64,000 nucleotides of DNA from Paludibacteraceae bacterium (GCA_017937025.1 JAGBEJ010000012.1:62001-126000); one strand, 5' to 3'; shown: positions 17,810-27,289, numbered from the stretch's first letter. Notes: generated from the letters alone by a model not told the origin. Made by a program: numbers and translations.

Positions 17810-20497
17810 ATGTCATTAAAGCAAAGACTAACAACCGCAGTAATAGCGACTGCAACACTAACAGCACAAAGTACGACAATAATCGGCAACGTGAGAGATG
17901 CCGAGACAGGCGAGGCCCTGATAGGAGTGGCCATAGCAGTAAGCAACACGACAAAAGGAGCAGCGAGCGACCTTGACGGCAACTACAGCCTGGGAAACCT
18001 GGGAGCAGGAACATACACACTGAGGGCATCGTATCTGTCGTATGAGACACAAGAGCAAACAATAACATTAGGCAAAGAGCAGACTGCAACACTGGACTGG
18101 AGAATGACACCACAGTCGACAAGACTGAATGAAGTAACCATAGCCGCCAAGAAGCAGCTGGACAACGAGCGTAGCCTAATGAACGAGCGAAAGAACTCGA
18201 CACTAGCAATAGAGAACATAGGAGCTCGCGAACTATCGGCCAAAGGAATAAGCAACGCAGAAGAAGGCGTAAAGAAAATAACAGGAGTATCGATAGCAGA
18301 CGCAGGCCAACTGATAGTACGCGGATTAGGCGACAGATACAGCACAACGACACTAAACACCCTGCCAATTGCATCGCCCAACCCCGACAAAAAACTGATA
18401 CCCCTGAACCTATTTCCATCGTCGACAATACAAAACATAACCGTAAGCAAAGTATATGACCCAGAATACTATGCAGACTACAGCGGCGCACACGTGGACA
18501 TAAGCACAAAAGAAAACACAGGCAAGGACTTTCTGAATATAGGTCTAAACATAGGCGGAAACAGCATAACCACCCTACGCGAGACGCTGCAGATGGACAG
18601 AGACGGAAGCCAACTGAAAACCCCAAGTCTGGAAGACAAGATAAGGGATATGAAGAAATCGGACTTCAGAGAATACATAAAAAGCAAAAACATATTCAGC
18701 ACAGACTTCTCGGTAAGAAAGAAAAGAGCCCTACCCAACCTTGGAGGCAGCATATCGGGTGGTAAAAGTTTCCGATTCGGTAGAAGCAGTCTGGACCTTA
18801 TGGGCGCAGTAAACATAGAGAACAGCAACCAGACAAACAACAACGGGATAGTGAGAATACTAGAAGCCACAGGAAACACACTAAGCGAATTTGAATACGA
18901 CTCATATAAGGAAGCGCTGAAGACAACCGGGCTAGGAAATATAACCTACTCATTCAGAGGAACCGACCGAATTGGCTATACGATACTGTACAGCCGTGAG
19001 AGAGACGACACCTACATGCTGAGAGAAGGATATGACGAAGAAGGCATAGAACTGACAGGAAGTAACAACGTGACACACATATACTCGCTGCTGAACCAAC
19101 AAATATCTGGACACAATGAGATAGAGAGATGGGAATTAGACTGGGGAGGAAGTTACGTTATGACAGGTAGTTCGGAACCAGACAGACGACAAGTGATGTA
19201 CGAGAGAGGTAGTGACGGCAACCTATCGCTATTCAAGCTAAACCAACAAGAGACGATGAGATACTTCGGCAAACTGGACGAAGACGAAGCCGCTGCGAGC
19301 CTGAAAGCCAGCTGGAGGTGGGGAAAGAGAGGATCGAAATTGATGTTCGGAGGAGAATTCAAGAACAAGACACGAGGATATGACGCGACTAGGTTCTACT
19401 ATAACGTGAAAGGACTGAACGGCACAGTGGAGAACCCACTAGAAACAAACACATTCCTGAATCAAGCAAACATAGAGAACGGCACAATAACAGTTGACAG
19501 GAACCACCAACCCAAAGACCAATACGATGCACTGAGCAGAGTAATAGGCGGATATTTAAAAGTAGATTGGAACATAACCAAGACACTACTACTGCAACCC
19601 GGCCTAAGGATTGAGAACAGCATACAAAGCGTGGACTACAGCACCGACGGCGGTCAGTCAAAAACGAGCAAACTGTCATGCACCAACATATTCCCTGCGC
19701 TGAATGTAAGATTCACATTTCTGGAGTCGCAATCATTCAGATTCTCGGCATCACGAACCGTCACAAGACCCTCATTCGTAGAAATGGCCCCCTTCCTATA
19801 TCAAGAGTCGTATGGTTCGATCCAGATAAGAGGAAACGAGAATCTGAAGAACGGTTACAACTATAACATAGACCTGAGATATGAATACATAAACAAAAAA
19901 TCGAATCTCCTGTCAGTAACCCCATATGTAAAGATACTAGAAGACCCAATAGAACGAGTGCAAGAACTAGCCGGAGGGTCTGCAGTACACTCTTTCAGGA
20001 ATTCAGATCGAGGTTTGGCAGCCGGACTCGAACTAGAAGGAAGAATACAGATACTGAAATGTCTGAAAGCAAGCGCAAACGCATCATTCATCTACACCAA
20101 CGTGAAGTTGCCTGAAGGCGGAGGGGCATACACCAACAGCAACAGAGCCCTGCAAGGCGCATCGCCCTATCTGGTGAATGTAGACTTGACATACATGCAT
20201 AAACTCAACGACAAGAGCGACATAGAAGTTAGTTGCCTATATAACTTGCAAGGTCCACGAATCCACGCAGTAGGAATATCAGGACTAGGAGACGTAACCC
20301 AAAAGACGCAACACACGCTTAACGCCGTTATGAACTACAACATAGACAAACACTTCACAGTTGGTGTGAAAGCAGAAAACCTGCTGAACCAAGACATGAT
20401 ATTCGAGCAAGAAGTACCCAAACAACACAAAGACGTAATAGTGGAGAGATTCGACAAAGGAATATCGTTCAGCCTGTCGGCCTCATACAAACTATAA
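17810..20497 (+). CDS. TonB-dependent receptor with carboxypeptidase-like N-terminal domain, Pho-controlled
   Basis: An 895-residue outer membrane receptor. A signal peptide (about 1-20) is followed by a carboxypeptidase-D regulatory-like beta domain (TTIIGNVRDAETGEALIGVA, about 22-105), then a plug with LIVRGLGDRYSTTTLNTLPI (about 165-185) and SKVYDPEYYADYSGAHVDI, and a barrel ending SFSLSASYKL. The RGLGDRY plug type differs from SusC proteins and no SusD gene follows; instead a beta-helix lipoprotein is next. The upstream Pho box suggests use under phosphate starvation, for import of some phosphorus compound, which is inference. Codon use, with many CTA and ATA, looks different from bamA next door and hints at transfer. 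Confidence 0.88.
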   Translation: MSLKQRLTTAVIATATLTAQSTTIIGNVRDAETGEALIGVAIAVSNTTKGAASDLDGNYSLGNLGAGTYTLRASYLSYETQEQTITLGKEQTATLDWRMTPQSTRLNEVTIAAKKQLDNERSLMNERKNSTLAIENIGARELSAKGISNAEEGVKKITGVSIADAGQLIVRGLGDRYSTTTLNTLPIASPNPDKKLIPLNLFPSSTIQNITVSKVYDPEYYADYSGAHVDISTKENTGKDFLNIGLNIGGNSITTLRETLQMDRDGSQLKTPSLEDKIRDMKKSDFREYIKSKNIFSTDFSVRKKRALPNLGGSISGGKSFRFGRSSLDLMGAVNIENSNQTNNNGIVRILEATGNTLSEFEYDSYKEALKTTGLGNITYSFRGTDRIGYTILYSRERDDTYMLREGYDEEGIELTGSNNVTHIYSLLNQQISGHNEIERWELDWGGSYVMTGSSEPDRRQVMYERGSDGNLSLFKLNQQETMRYFGKLDEDEAAASLKASWRWGKRGSKLMFGGEFKNKTRGYDATRFYYNVKGLNGTVENPLETNTFLNQANIENGTITVDRNHQPKDQYDALSRVIGGYLKVDWNITKTLLLQPGLRIENSIQSVDYSTDGGQSKTSKLSCTNIFPALNVRFTFLESQSFRFSASRTVTRPSFVEMAPFLYQESYGSIQIRGNENLKNGYNYNIDLRYEYINKKSNLLSVTPYVKILEDPIERVQELAGGSAVHSFRNSDRGLAAGLELEGRIQILKCLKASANASFIYTNVKLPEGGGAYTNSNRALQGASPYLVNVDLTYMHKLNDKSDIEVSCLYNLQGPRIHAVGISGLGDVTQKTQHTLNAVMNYNIDKHFTVGVKAENLLNQDMIFEQEVPKQHKDVIVERFDKGISFSLSASYKL

Positions 20498-20597
20498 AGG
20501 CAGAGGAATCGTTAAATAAGCACAAGAGAGTTCATAAGACAAAAGTTTTAAACCACAAATAAATCATCAACAAAAACAACCTAAAAACGAAAGAATC

Positions 20598-21752
20598 ATG
20601 AGAAGAAAAATGTATTCAATCGCTGCACTCTGCATAGCACTTGCAGCAAGTTCAACAATCCTGACATCATGTGAGGACGACGAAGACAAAACAACAACAG
20701 AAGTCAGTGGAGAGTTAGAAAACGGTTCGACAATAAGCGGCGACATCACAAGCAACACGACACTGGCAGAAGGTTACGAGTACAAGTTAAGCGGTGGCGT
20801 ACACGTGAAAGAAGGCGCGACGCTAACCATAAAGCCAGGAGTAAAAATAACAGCAATAGACGACGATACTCCAGACTACATACTGATAGAGCAAGGAGCA
20901 AAGATAGACGCGCAAGGCACAGCATCGAATCCGATAGTAATGACATCGGAGACACCAGAAAACAAATGGGGCGGAATACACATCTGCGGCAAAGCCCACA
21001 CAAATGCCGAAAGCGGTAGCGGAAGTTCAGAGATAGGCGGAGCGAAATACGGCGGGAGCGACGACAAAGACAACTCAGGAACGCTGCGCTACATAAGACT
21101 GGAGTACACAGGCTTCGCCCTAGACGAGGAACATGAGGCCAACGGAATCTCCTTCTACGGAGTAGGAAGCGGAACAACAGTAGACCACATAGAATCGTAC
21201 AAAGGCGGCGACGACGGTTTCGAGTTCTTCGGCGGTTCGGTAAACGTGAACAACATGGTATCGTTTGACAGTTCCGACGACTCATTCGACTGGACAGAAG
21301 GCTGGAACGGCTCGGCAACGAACATCCTGGCATATCAAATGTCGGCAGAAGACGACTGCCTGATAGAAGCAGACAACAACGGCAAGAACTACGATGCGAT
21401 TCCTGTGTCGAGACCAACAATAAAGAACGCAATACTAATAGGCAACGGAGGAGACGGAAGAGGCATAAGACTGAGAGCCGGAACGCAGGTAATACTGGAC
21501 AACGTCGTAGCATGCGGAAAGAACATGCCACTGACAGTGGAAACAGGACAGACAGAAACCGCGCTGAAAAACGGTGATGCAACAATAACCAACACAACAA
21601 TAAGCGCCAACCTGAACAGCAAAGAAAGCATCTACACAAATGAAGACTTCATAAAGGAGCCAACAAACAACATAGACGCAACTGGCATCACAATAGAAGC
21701 CGCCAAAGGACTGAACAGTTGGCTGAACGAGAGCTGGATAGTATTAGAGTAA
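20598..21752 (+). CDS. Surface lipoprotein with right-handed beta-helix, partner of the TonB receptor
   Basis: A 384-residue lipoprotein: MRRKMYSIAALCIALAASS is followed by lipobox LTSC and an acidic CEDDEDK sequence; acidic residues right after the Cys resemble the lipoprotein export signal that sends Bacteroidota lipoproteins to the cell surface. The mature protein starts with GELENGSTISGDITSNTTLAEG and shows repeated short beta rungs with Gly and Asn turns (GGVHVKEGATLTIKPGVKI, IDAQGTASNPIVMTS, WGGIHICG), typical of a parallel beta-helix. It contains many acidic clusters, for example EYTGFALDEEHE and DSSDDSFDWTEG, that could bind calcium. Located 100 bases after the receptor, without its own clear promoter, so they are likely one operon and complex. 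Confidence 0.75.
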   Translation: MRRKMYSIAALCIALAASSTILTSCEDDEDKTTTEVSGELENGSTISGDITSNTTLAEGYEYKLSGGVHVKEGATLTIKPGVKITAIDDDTPDYILIEQGAKIDAQGTASNPIVMTSETPENKWGGIHICGKAHTNAESGSGSSEIGGAKYGGSDDKDNSGTLRYIRLEYTGFALDEEHEANGISFYGVGSGTTVDHIESYKGGDDGFEFFGGSVNVNNMVSFDSSDDSFDWTEGWNGSATNILAYQMSAEDDCLIEADNNGKNYDAIPVSRPTIKNAILIGNGGDGRGIRLRAGTQVILDNVVACGKNMPLTVETGQTETALKNGDATITNTTISANLNSKESIYTNEDFIKEPTNNIDATGITIEAAKGLNSWLNESWIVLE

Positions 21753-21809
21753 CAAGCAATTAAAAAAAACAGATAACCAGTAAAACGAGGCAGATTGATT
21801 ATAATGAGA

Positions 21810-21843
21810 ACGGGCATCCACAGACAGGGTGTCCGTTTTTTTT
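21810..21843 (+). terminator. Terminator after the beta-helix lipoprotein
   Basis: ACGGGCATCC, a short loop and GGGTGTCCGT pair over ten positions with two G-T wobbles, followed by eight T residues. Confidence 0.8.
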
Positions 21844-21888
21844 CCATATTACAACGCAAAGAGAAAAACAGTCGTCAAGATAGGCATT

Positions 21889-21944
21889 GTAACAATTTTG
21901 TAACACAAGCGTAACACAGAGGTAACAGCAAGAGATTTTCTTTG
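21889..21944 (+). promoter_or_regulatory. Pho box and -7 element before the phosphate transporter
   Basis: Four tandem 11-bp units start at 21889, 21900, 21911 and 21922, each beginning GTAACA; after four more bases comes TTTCTTTG (21937-21944). This is the better of the two copies and has exactly the same spacing as the one at 17733. PhoB-family regulators bind direct repeats of 11-bp period, and a phoB-like gene lies downstream. Confidence 0.85.
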
Positions 21945-21977
21945 TGTAGATAAAAGCAATCAAAAAAAAAAGACACT

Positions 21978-24188
21978 ATGTTCACAACAATAGTAGTATT
22001 CATGATTATCCTCGCCCTGTTCGACCTTTACGTGGGCGTGAGCAATGACGCCGTGAACTTTCTGAGCTCCGCCATAGGAGCCAAGGTGGCGAAGTGGAGA
22101 ACCATAATGATAATAGCGGCTCTGGGCATCATCATAGGCGCGCTGATGAGCAACGGCATGATGGATATAGCCCGCCACGGAATACTCGACCCCGACTATT
22201 TCACATTCAACGAGGTGATGATGGTATTCGTGGCGGTGATGATAACCGACGTGATAGTGCTGGACCTCTTCAACACGCTGAAAATGCCGACATCCACGAC
22301 TGTGTCGCTCGTCTTCGAGCTGCTAGGCGCGGCATTCATAATATCTGTGCTAAAGGCAAGCGAGAACGCGAGCCTCAGCATAGCCGAGCTGCTGAACTTC
22401 GACAAGGCGTTCAGCGTGATACTCGCCATATTCACATCGGTGGGCATAGCCTTCTTCAGCGCGGTGATTGTGCAGTGGATTGCCAGAATGATATTCTCGT
22501 TCCACTACAAGGGCAAGGGCGCAGCCACCGTCATATTCGGCGCGCTGGCATTCACGCTGATAACGTACTTCATCTTCGTGAAAGGCATAGGGGCGGAACT
22601 GGCTCTGGAGCCGCAATGGATGAAGATGATGATAGCGTTCATATTCGTGGCGGCGGCTGCAGTGGCGGCGGTGCTGTACATCTGCCATGTGAACATTTTC
22701 AAGATGATAGTGCTTCTTGGCACATTCGCTCTGGCAATGGCGTTCGCCGGCAACGACTTGGTGAACTTCATCGGCGTGCCGCTTGCTGGCGTCAGCTCAT
22801 ATCTGGACTTCACAGCCAACGGCAGCGGCAATCCTGACACGTTCATCATGCACTCGCTGAGCGAGTCGGCAGAAACCCCGAGGATATTCCTCATAATAGC
22901 CGGAGCGGTGATGATAACCGCCATGTGGCTGTCGCGCAAGGCCAAGGACGTGGTGAACACGAGCGTCAGTCTGTCCAGCCAGGACGAGTCGGACAACATG
23001 TTCGGGTCGTCGCTGCCGGCACGCGCCATAGTCAGGAACGCGCAGAAAGTGTCGGAGTTCGTGGACAAGATGATGCCGAGGAAGATGAAGAACTTCATTA
23101 ACTCACGGTTCAACGACAAAGAGATAATCTACGACGGCAACGGCGCGGCGTTCGACATGGTGCGGGCGTCGGTCAACCTCGTGCTTGCCGCATTCCTCAT
23201 AATACTGGGCACTACCCTCACCCTGCCGCTCTCCACGACCTACGTGACGTTCATGGTGGCGATGGGCAGCTCGCTCGCCGACAAAGCGTGGGGACGAGAG
23301 AGCGCCGTGTTCCGTGTGACGGGAGTGCTGTCGGTGATAGGCGGATGGTTCATAACCGCCGGACTCACATTCATAATCTGCTCAGTCATCTGCCTTATAA
23401 TCTACAAATGCGGATTCGTGGCGATAATAATCCTGATGGCCGCATGCGTGACGATACTTGTGAAGAACAACTTGAAGAAACGCCGCTCGGCCGACGCTGA
23501 ATCGGACATGATATACTCCGCCATGATGAAAAGCCACGACCCCGTGATAATACACGACCTGCTGAACAAGCATGTGGCAAAGACCCAGAGCGGTGCCGCC
23601 GAGTTCACAAGAAAGCAGATAAACGTGATACTCAACGCCTTGTGCGACAACGACCCTTCAAAACTCAGAAAGTCTGTGAGGGCAATCGACAAAAAGAAGC
23701 AGGAACTGAAAAAAGAACAGAAAAGAGAAATACTCTGCATGAGAAAACTGCCTGCCGAGGCGATAATCGAGCGCAACACGTGGTTCTATCTGGGCATGAA
23801 CAGCGCCGAGCAATACATGTACTGCCTGAAGCGTATGATAGAGCCTATAAAGGAGCATATAGACAACAACTTCACGCCGATGCCGCAGGAATACGCCGAC
23901 GAGTGCAAGCCTATAATCAAAGAAGCAGAAGAACTGATGCGCAGAGGGGCCGAGATGATAAAGGAAAGGAACTTCGCCGCATACGACGCCACAAGAGAAG
24001 AGGCGGAAAAATGCAAGAAACAGCTGTCGGCGCTGCGATACACGCATACCAAAAGAATGCAGTACGACAAGAACAAGGAGAATCTGCGCATATCGCTCGT
24101 GTACCTGAATACGCTGCAGGAAATGCAGATGATAATAAGCACCATGAGGCATCAGCTGAGAGCAAGCAAGAAATTCAACGAAGACTGA
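21978..24188 (+). CDS. PiT-family inorganic phosphate transporter with PhoU-like C-terminal domain
   Basis: A 736-residue inner membrane protein. The membrane part (about 1-500, roughly eleven helices) carries the paired PiT signatures VGVSNDAVNFLSSAIGAKVA (about 15-34) and AFAGNDLVNFIGVPLAG (about 255-271), in which the Asn-Asp pairs bind phosphate and cation. The last 220 residues are cytoplasmic and all-helical (KSHDPVIIHDLLNKHV to RHQLRASKKFN) and resemble PhoU. Such fusions join uptake and signalling. Preceded by a strong Pho box and followed by the phoB/phoR-like pair, so it belongs to a phosphate-starvation regulon. Confidence 0.9.
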   Translation: MFTTIVVFMIILALFDLYVGVSNDAVNFLSSAIGAKVAKWRTIMIIAALGIIIGALMSNGMMDIARHGILDPDYFTFNEVMMVFVAVMITDVIVLDLFNTLKMPTSTTVSLVFELLGAAFIISVLKASENASLSIAELLNFDKAFSVILAIFTSVGIAFFSAVIVQWIARMIFSFHYKGKGAATVIFGALAFTLITYFIFVKGIGAELALEPQWMKMMIAFIFVAAAAVAAVLYICHVNIFKMIVLLGTFALAMAFAGNDLVNFIGVPLAGVSSYLDFTANGSGNPDTFIMHSLSESAETPRIFLIIAGAVMITAMWLSRKAKDVVNTSVSLSSQDESDNMFGSSLPARAIVRNAQKVSEFVDKMMPRKMKNFINSRFNDKEIIYDGNGAAFDMVRASVNLVLAAFLIILGTTLTLPLSTTYVTFMVAMGSSLADKAWGRESAVFRVTGVLSVIGGWFITAGLTFIICSVICLIIYKCGFVAIIILMAACVTILVKNNLKKRRSADAESDMIYSAMMKSHDPVIIHDLLNKHVAKTQSGAAEFTRKQINVILNALCDNDPSKLRKSVRAIDKKKQELKKEQKREILCMRKLPAEAIIERNTWFYLGMNSAEQYMYCLKRMIEPIKEHIDNNFTPMPQEYADECKPIIKEAEELMRRGAEMIKERNFAAYDATREEAEKCKKQLSALRYTHTKRMQYDKNKENLRISLVYLNTLQEMQMIISTMRHQLRASKKFNED

Positions 24189-24224
24189 TGGATATGCATG
24201 ATTGACAAAAACATAGAGTTTACT

Positions 24225-24232
24225 ATTTTTGT
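24225..24232 (+). promoter_or_regulatory. -7 element of the phoB-like gene
   Basis: TATTTTTG with a TTG (24203-24205) 19 bases upstream. It overlaps nothing else and lies 18 bases before the chosen start. No GTAACA repeats are visible here, so this promoter may be constitutive. Confidence 0.5.
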
Positions 24233-24249
24233 GGAAAAACATATCGCAC

Positions 24250-24966
24250 ATGGCAGACAGCAGCAAGAGAAGAATATTAGTTGTGGACGACGAGGAGGAC
24301 CTCTGCGAGATACTGCGCTTCAACCTTGAGAACGAGGGCTACGACGTAGATACAGCCTTGTCGGCAGAGGAAGCGCTGTCAATGGACGTCAAGCAGTACT
24401 CGCTCATACTACTGGACGTGATGATGGGCAAAACAAGCGGATTCCAAATGGCGAAACAGCTGAAGCAGAACGAGCAGACCGCGAAGGTGCCGATAATATT
24501 CCTCACCGCACGAAACTCCGAAAACGACGCCGTGACCGGACTGACACTCGGCGCCGACGACTATATCGCGAAGCCGTTCTCGCTGAGGGAAGTCATGCTG
24601 AGAGTAGGCGCGGTGATACGCCGCACCGCAGGCGACAGCGCAAAAGACGCCGAGAGCACGGAGGACAAGACGGTGAGTCACGAAGGATTAGTGATAGACA
24701 CTTTGTCGAAGACCGTGTCGGTGGATTCGCAAATCGTCGCTTTCACAAAAATCGAGTACGGACTGTTGTTGACACTGCTGTCGCACAAGGACAGAGTCTT
24801 CAGCCGACAGGAACTGATTGAGAGAGCATGGCCACACGACGTGGTGGTACTGGACCGAACTGTCGATGTGAACATAACACGGCTGAGAAAGAAAATAGGC
24901 AGATACGCCGACCACATAACGACACGTCCCGGATTCGGATACACATTCACAGACAAACTGGCATGA
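24250..24966 (+). CDS. PhoB-like response regulator (OmpR family)
   Basis: A 238-residue two-component regulator. The receiver domain has ILVVDDEEDL (acidic pocket), phospho-acceptor Asp56 in LILLDVMMG, FLTARN and Lys108 in YIAKPFS. The DNA-binding domain (about 140-236) is a winged helix with KIEYGLLLTLLSHKDRVFSRQELIERAW and DRTVDVNITRLRKKIG, close to PhoB/RprY types. The start at 24250 gives MADSSKRRIL; an upstream Met at 24229 overlaps the -7 element. The adjacent Pho-box transporter makes phosphate control the best guess. Its TGA overlaps the kinase ATG. Confidence 0.88.
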   Translation: MADSSKRRILVVDDEEDLCEILRFNLENEGYDVDTALSAEEALSMDVKQYSLILLDVMMGKTSGFQMAKQLKQNEQTAKVPIIFLTARNSENDAVTGLTLGADDYIAKPFSLREVMLRVGAVIRRTAGDSAKDAESTEDKTVSHEGLVIDTLSKTVSVDSQIVAFTKIEYGLLLTLLSHKDRVFSRQELIERAWPHDVVVLDRTVDVNITRLRKKIGRYADHITTRPGFGYTFTDKLA

Positions 24967-26390
24967 AACTGACTATTGGCGCAAAACTCTACATCATAGT
25001 GCTGACAATGTTCGTTGCCAACACTGTAGTATTTCTGCTGTTTCAGCATAACCGCGAGAAGCAGTACAAGATAGAAATGCTCGACAACAAGCTGGCGCAG
25101 ATGAACGACGACGTGCACAACAGCATGATGTGGCAGTACGACACAGTAAACGCGGCAAACATAATAAGACAGAACACAGAGAAAATCCGACTGACCATAA
25201 TAAAAGGCGACGGCAATGTGATATACGACAGCGATGTCGACAGATACGACACACTGCCTGACCACAGGCACAGAACCGAAGTGGCGAACGCCTTGAAGAA
25301 CGGACATGGATACAACATAAACAGGCAAAGCCAGACCACAAAGCACGACTACTTCTACTCCGCCACATACTACAAGGACAAGGACATAATCATACGAACC
25401 GCCAGCCCTTACGACATGGGCTTGATAGAGACGCTCAAAACCGACAGAAACTACATCTGGATAGCCATATCCACATTAGTGCTGCTGACAATGCTGCTGT
25501 TGCCGTTCATACATAAACTGAGCCGCAACATCAGAAACCTCAAGTCATTCGCCCACAAAGCCGACAACGGAGACACCGTGAAAACCGAGGAAATAGCCCA
25601 GTTTGCCGACGACGAGCTCGGCGAGATAAGCGAGCATATAATAAAGCTCTACATAAAACTGCAGAACACAAGAAAAGAACAGGAACACCTGAAAAGAGAG
25701 CTCACGCAGAACGCCGCCCACGAGCTGAAAACTCCAGTTGCGAGCATCAAAGGGTATCTGGAGACATTGACCAACCAATATGACAGGATGGACGAAAATA
25801 CCAGAAAACGCTTTTTAGACAAATGCTATGTGCAAAGTGAGAGACTGGGCAATTTGGTGCAAGACATCTCGACGCTGAACAGAATAGACGACGGCAAAGA
25901 GCTGATAACATTCGAAGACGTGGACATAGCGCATGTCGTGAGAAGTGTGATGACTGAGTCCGAAGCGCAATTAGAAAAACGCGGCATGACATGCAAGAAT
26001 CTGCTTCCCGGCAGCCTGCATATCGACGGCTCGCCGACAATGATGTACAGCATCTTCCGCAACCTGCTGGATAATGCCATGGCATACGCCGGAGAGAACA
26101 CGACCGTAAGAATATCGGCCGCACCGGTCGGCAGACCTGACGAAAACGGCGACCAAAAATACGAACTGATATTCGAGGACAACGGCAACGGCGTGGAACT
26201 GGAGCACCTGCCACGGCTTTTCGAGAGATTCTACAGAGTGGACAAAGGCAGAAGCCGCAAGAACGGCGGCACAGGTCTGGGGCTCGCCATCGTCAAGAAT
26301 GCGGTGATGCTGCACGGTGGCACAATAACAGCAGAAACAGTCGACGGCGGCGGACTGAGATTCCGCATCACACTCACATGCAAAGGGTGA
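24963..26390 (+). CDS. PhoR-like sensor histidine kinase
   Basis: A 475-residue membrane kinase. Two transmembrane helices (about 8-28 and 165-185) enclose a periplasmic sensor of about 135 residues. A HAMP-like linker follows. The HisKA domain has His253 in NAAHELKTPVASIKG; the ATPase domain has NLLDNAMAYA (N box), EDNGNGVELEHLPRLFERFYRVD (G1/F box) and GGTGLGLAIVKNAVMLHGG (G2). The ATG at 24963 overlaps the regulator stop, so the two are cotranslated. No PAS domain is visible. Role in phosphate sensing is inferred from the neighbours. Confidence 0.9.
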   Translation: MKLTIGAKLYIIVLTMFVANTVVFLLFQHNREKQYKIEMLDNKLAQMNDDVHNSMMWQYDTVNAANIIRQNTEKIRLTIIKGDGNVIYDSDVDRYDTLPDHRHRTEVANALKNGHGYNINRQSQTTKHDYFYSATYYKDKDIIIRTASPYDMGLIETLKTDRNYIWIAISTLVLLTMLLLPFIHKLSRNIRNLKSFAHKADNGDTVKTEEIAQFADDELGEISEHIIKLYIKLQNTRKEQEHLKRELTQNAAHELKTPVASIKGYLETLTNQYDRMDENTRKRFLDKCYVQSERLGNLVQDISTLNRIDDGKELITFEDVDIAHVVRSVMTESEAQLEKRGMTCKNLLPGSLHIDGSPTMMYSIFRNLLDNAMAYAGENTTVRISAAPVGRPDENGDQKYELIFEDNGNGVELEHLPRLFERFYRVDKGRSRKNGGTGLGLAIVKNAVMLHGGTITAETVDGGGLRFRITLTCKG

Positions 26391-26420
26391 GCGAAGTGTG
26401 CAACCTCAATGATTTTTGCC

Positions 26421-26428
26421 TAAATTTG
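26421..26428 (+). promoter_or_regulatory. -7 element of murI
   Basis: TAAATTTG, matching TAnnTTTG, 25 bases before the murI ATG, with TGTG 20 bases upstream as a weak -33 element. Confidence 0.5.
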
Positions 26429-26452
26429 CAGACGAAAAAACGACAAAAGTAG

Positions 26453-27289
26453 ATGACACTGAGCGACAAACCGGCACCAATAGGCATATTCGACTCCGGA
26501 TACGGCGGACTGACCATCCTGCGCGACATACAGCAGAGAATGCCGGACAGAGACTTCATCTACCTCGGCGACAATGCGAGAGCGCCGTACGGCTCAAGGT
26601 CGTTCGACGTCGTTTACACATTCACACTGCAGTGCGTCCAAAGGCTTTTCGAGATGGGATGCCACCTCGTGATTCTGGCCTGCAACACTGCCTCAGCCAA
26701 AGCATTAAGAAACATACAGCAAAACGACCTGCCACGCCTTGACCCCGAGCGCCGTGTCTTAGGCATAATCCGTCCGACTGTGGAGCAAGTGGGACTCACG
26801 AGCCAGACAAGACACATCGGACTTGTGGGCACGACCGGCACTGTGCAGTCGAAGTCGTATCCGCTTGAATTCAAGAAACTGTACCCAGACATAACCGTCA
26901 CCGACAAGGCTTGCCCGATGTGGGTGCCGCTGGTGGAGAATAATGAGCACAACGGAGACGGAGCCGACTTTTTCGTGAAGAAGTATATCGACGAACTCAT
27001 AAAAAAAGACGAACAGATTGACACTCTGATACTTGGCTGCACGCACTACCCTCTGCTGATAGACAAAATAAAGAAATACCTGCCGGAAAGAGTGAGAATC
27101 GTGTCGCAGGGCGAACTGATAGCAGAATCGCTCGAGAACTACCTGTCGAGACATGAGAACATCGACGCCAAATGCACAAGAAACGGCGTGACAAAATACT
27201 ACACCACAGAGTCGGTCGAGAAATTCAATGAGGCGGCATCCATATTCCTGAACAAGAAAGTGGAAGCGCAGCACCTTGAAGTCATTTAG
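26453..27289 (+). CDS. murI: Glutamate racemase
   Basis: A 278-residue racemase that makes D-glutamate for peptidoglycan. The two-domain Asp/Glu racemase motifs are complete: IGIFDSGYGGLTILRDI with the catalytic-site Asp-Ser, VILACNTASAKALR with the first catalytic Cys, and TLILGCTHYPLL with the second Cys and His. Length is normal. The gene ends TAG CAA TAA: a TAG at 27287-27289 and an in-frame TAA one codon later, so read-through would add only two residues. In related bacteria murI often follows the bamA-skp genes; here the Pho cluster lies between. Confidence 0.94.
   Translation: MTLSDKPAPIGIFDSGYGGLTILRDIQQRMPDRDFIYLGDNARAPYGSRSFDVVYTFTLQCVQRLFEMGCHLVILACNTASAKALRNIQQNDLPRLDPERRVLGIIRPTVEQVGLTSQTRHIGLVGTTGTVQSKSYPLEFKKLYPDITVTDKACPMWVPLVENNEHNGDGADFFVKKYIDELIKKDEQIDTLILGCTHYPLLIDKIKKYLPERVRIVSQGELIAESLENYLSRHENIDAKCTRNGVTKYYTTESVEKFNEAASIFLNKKVEAQHLEVI

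Noticed and set aside
17469..18626. Long minus-strand reading frame opposite skp and the TonB receptor
   Set aside because: It is rich in Leu, Cys and Ser as expected of antisense to these genes, spans a terminator and a Pho box, and matches no family.
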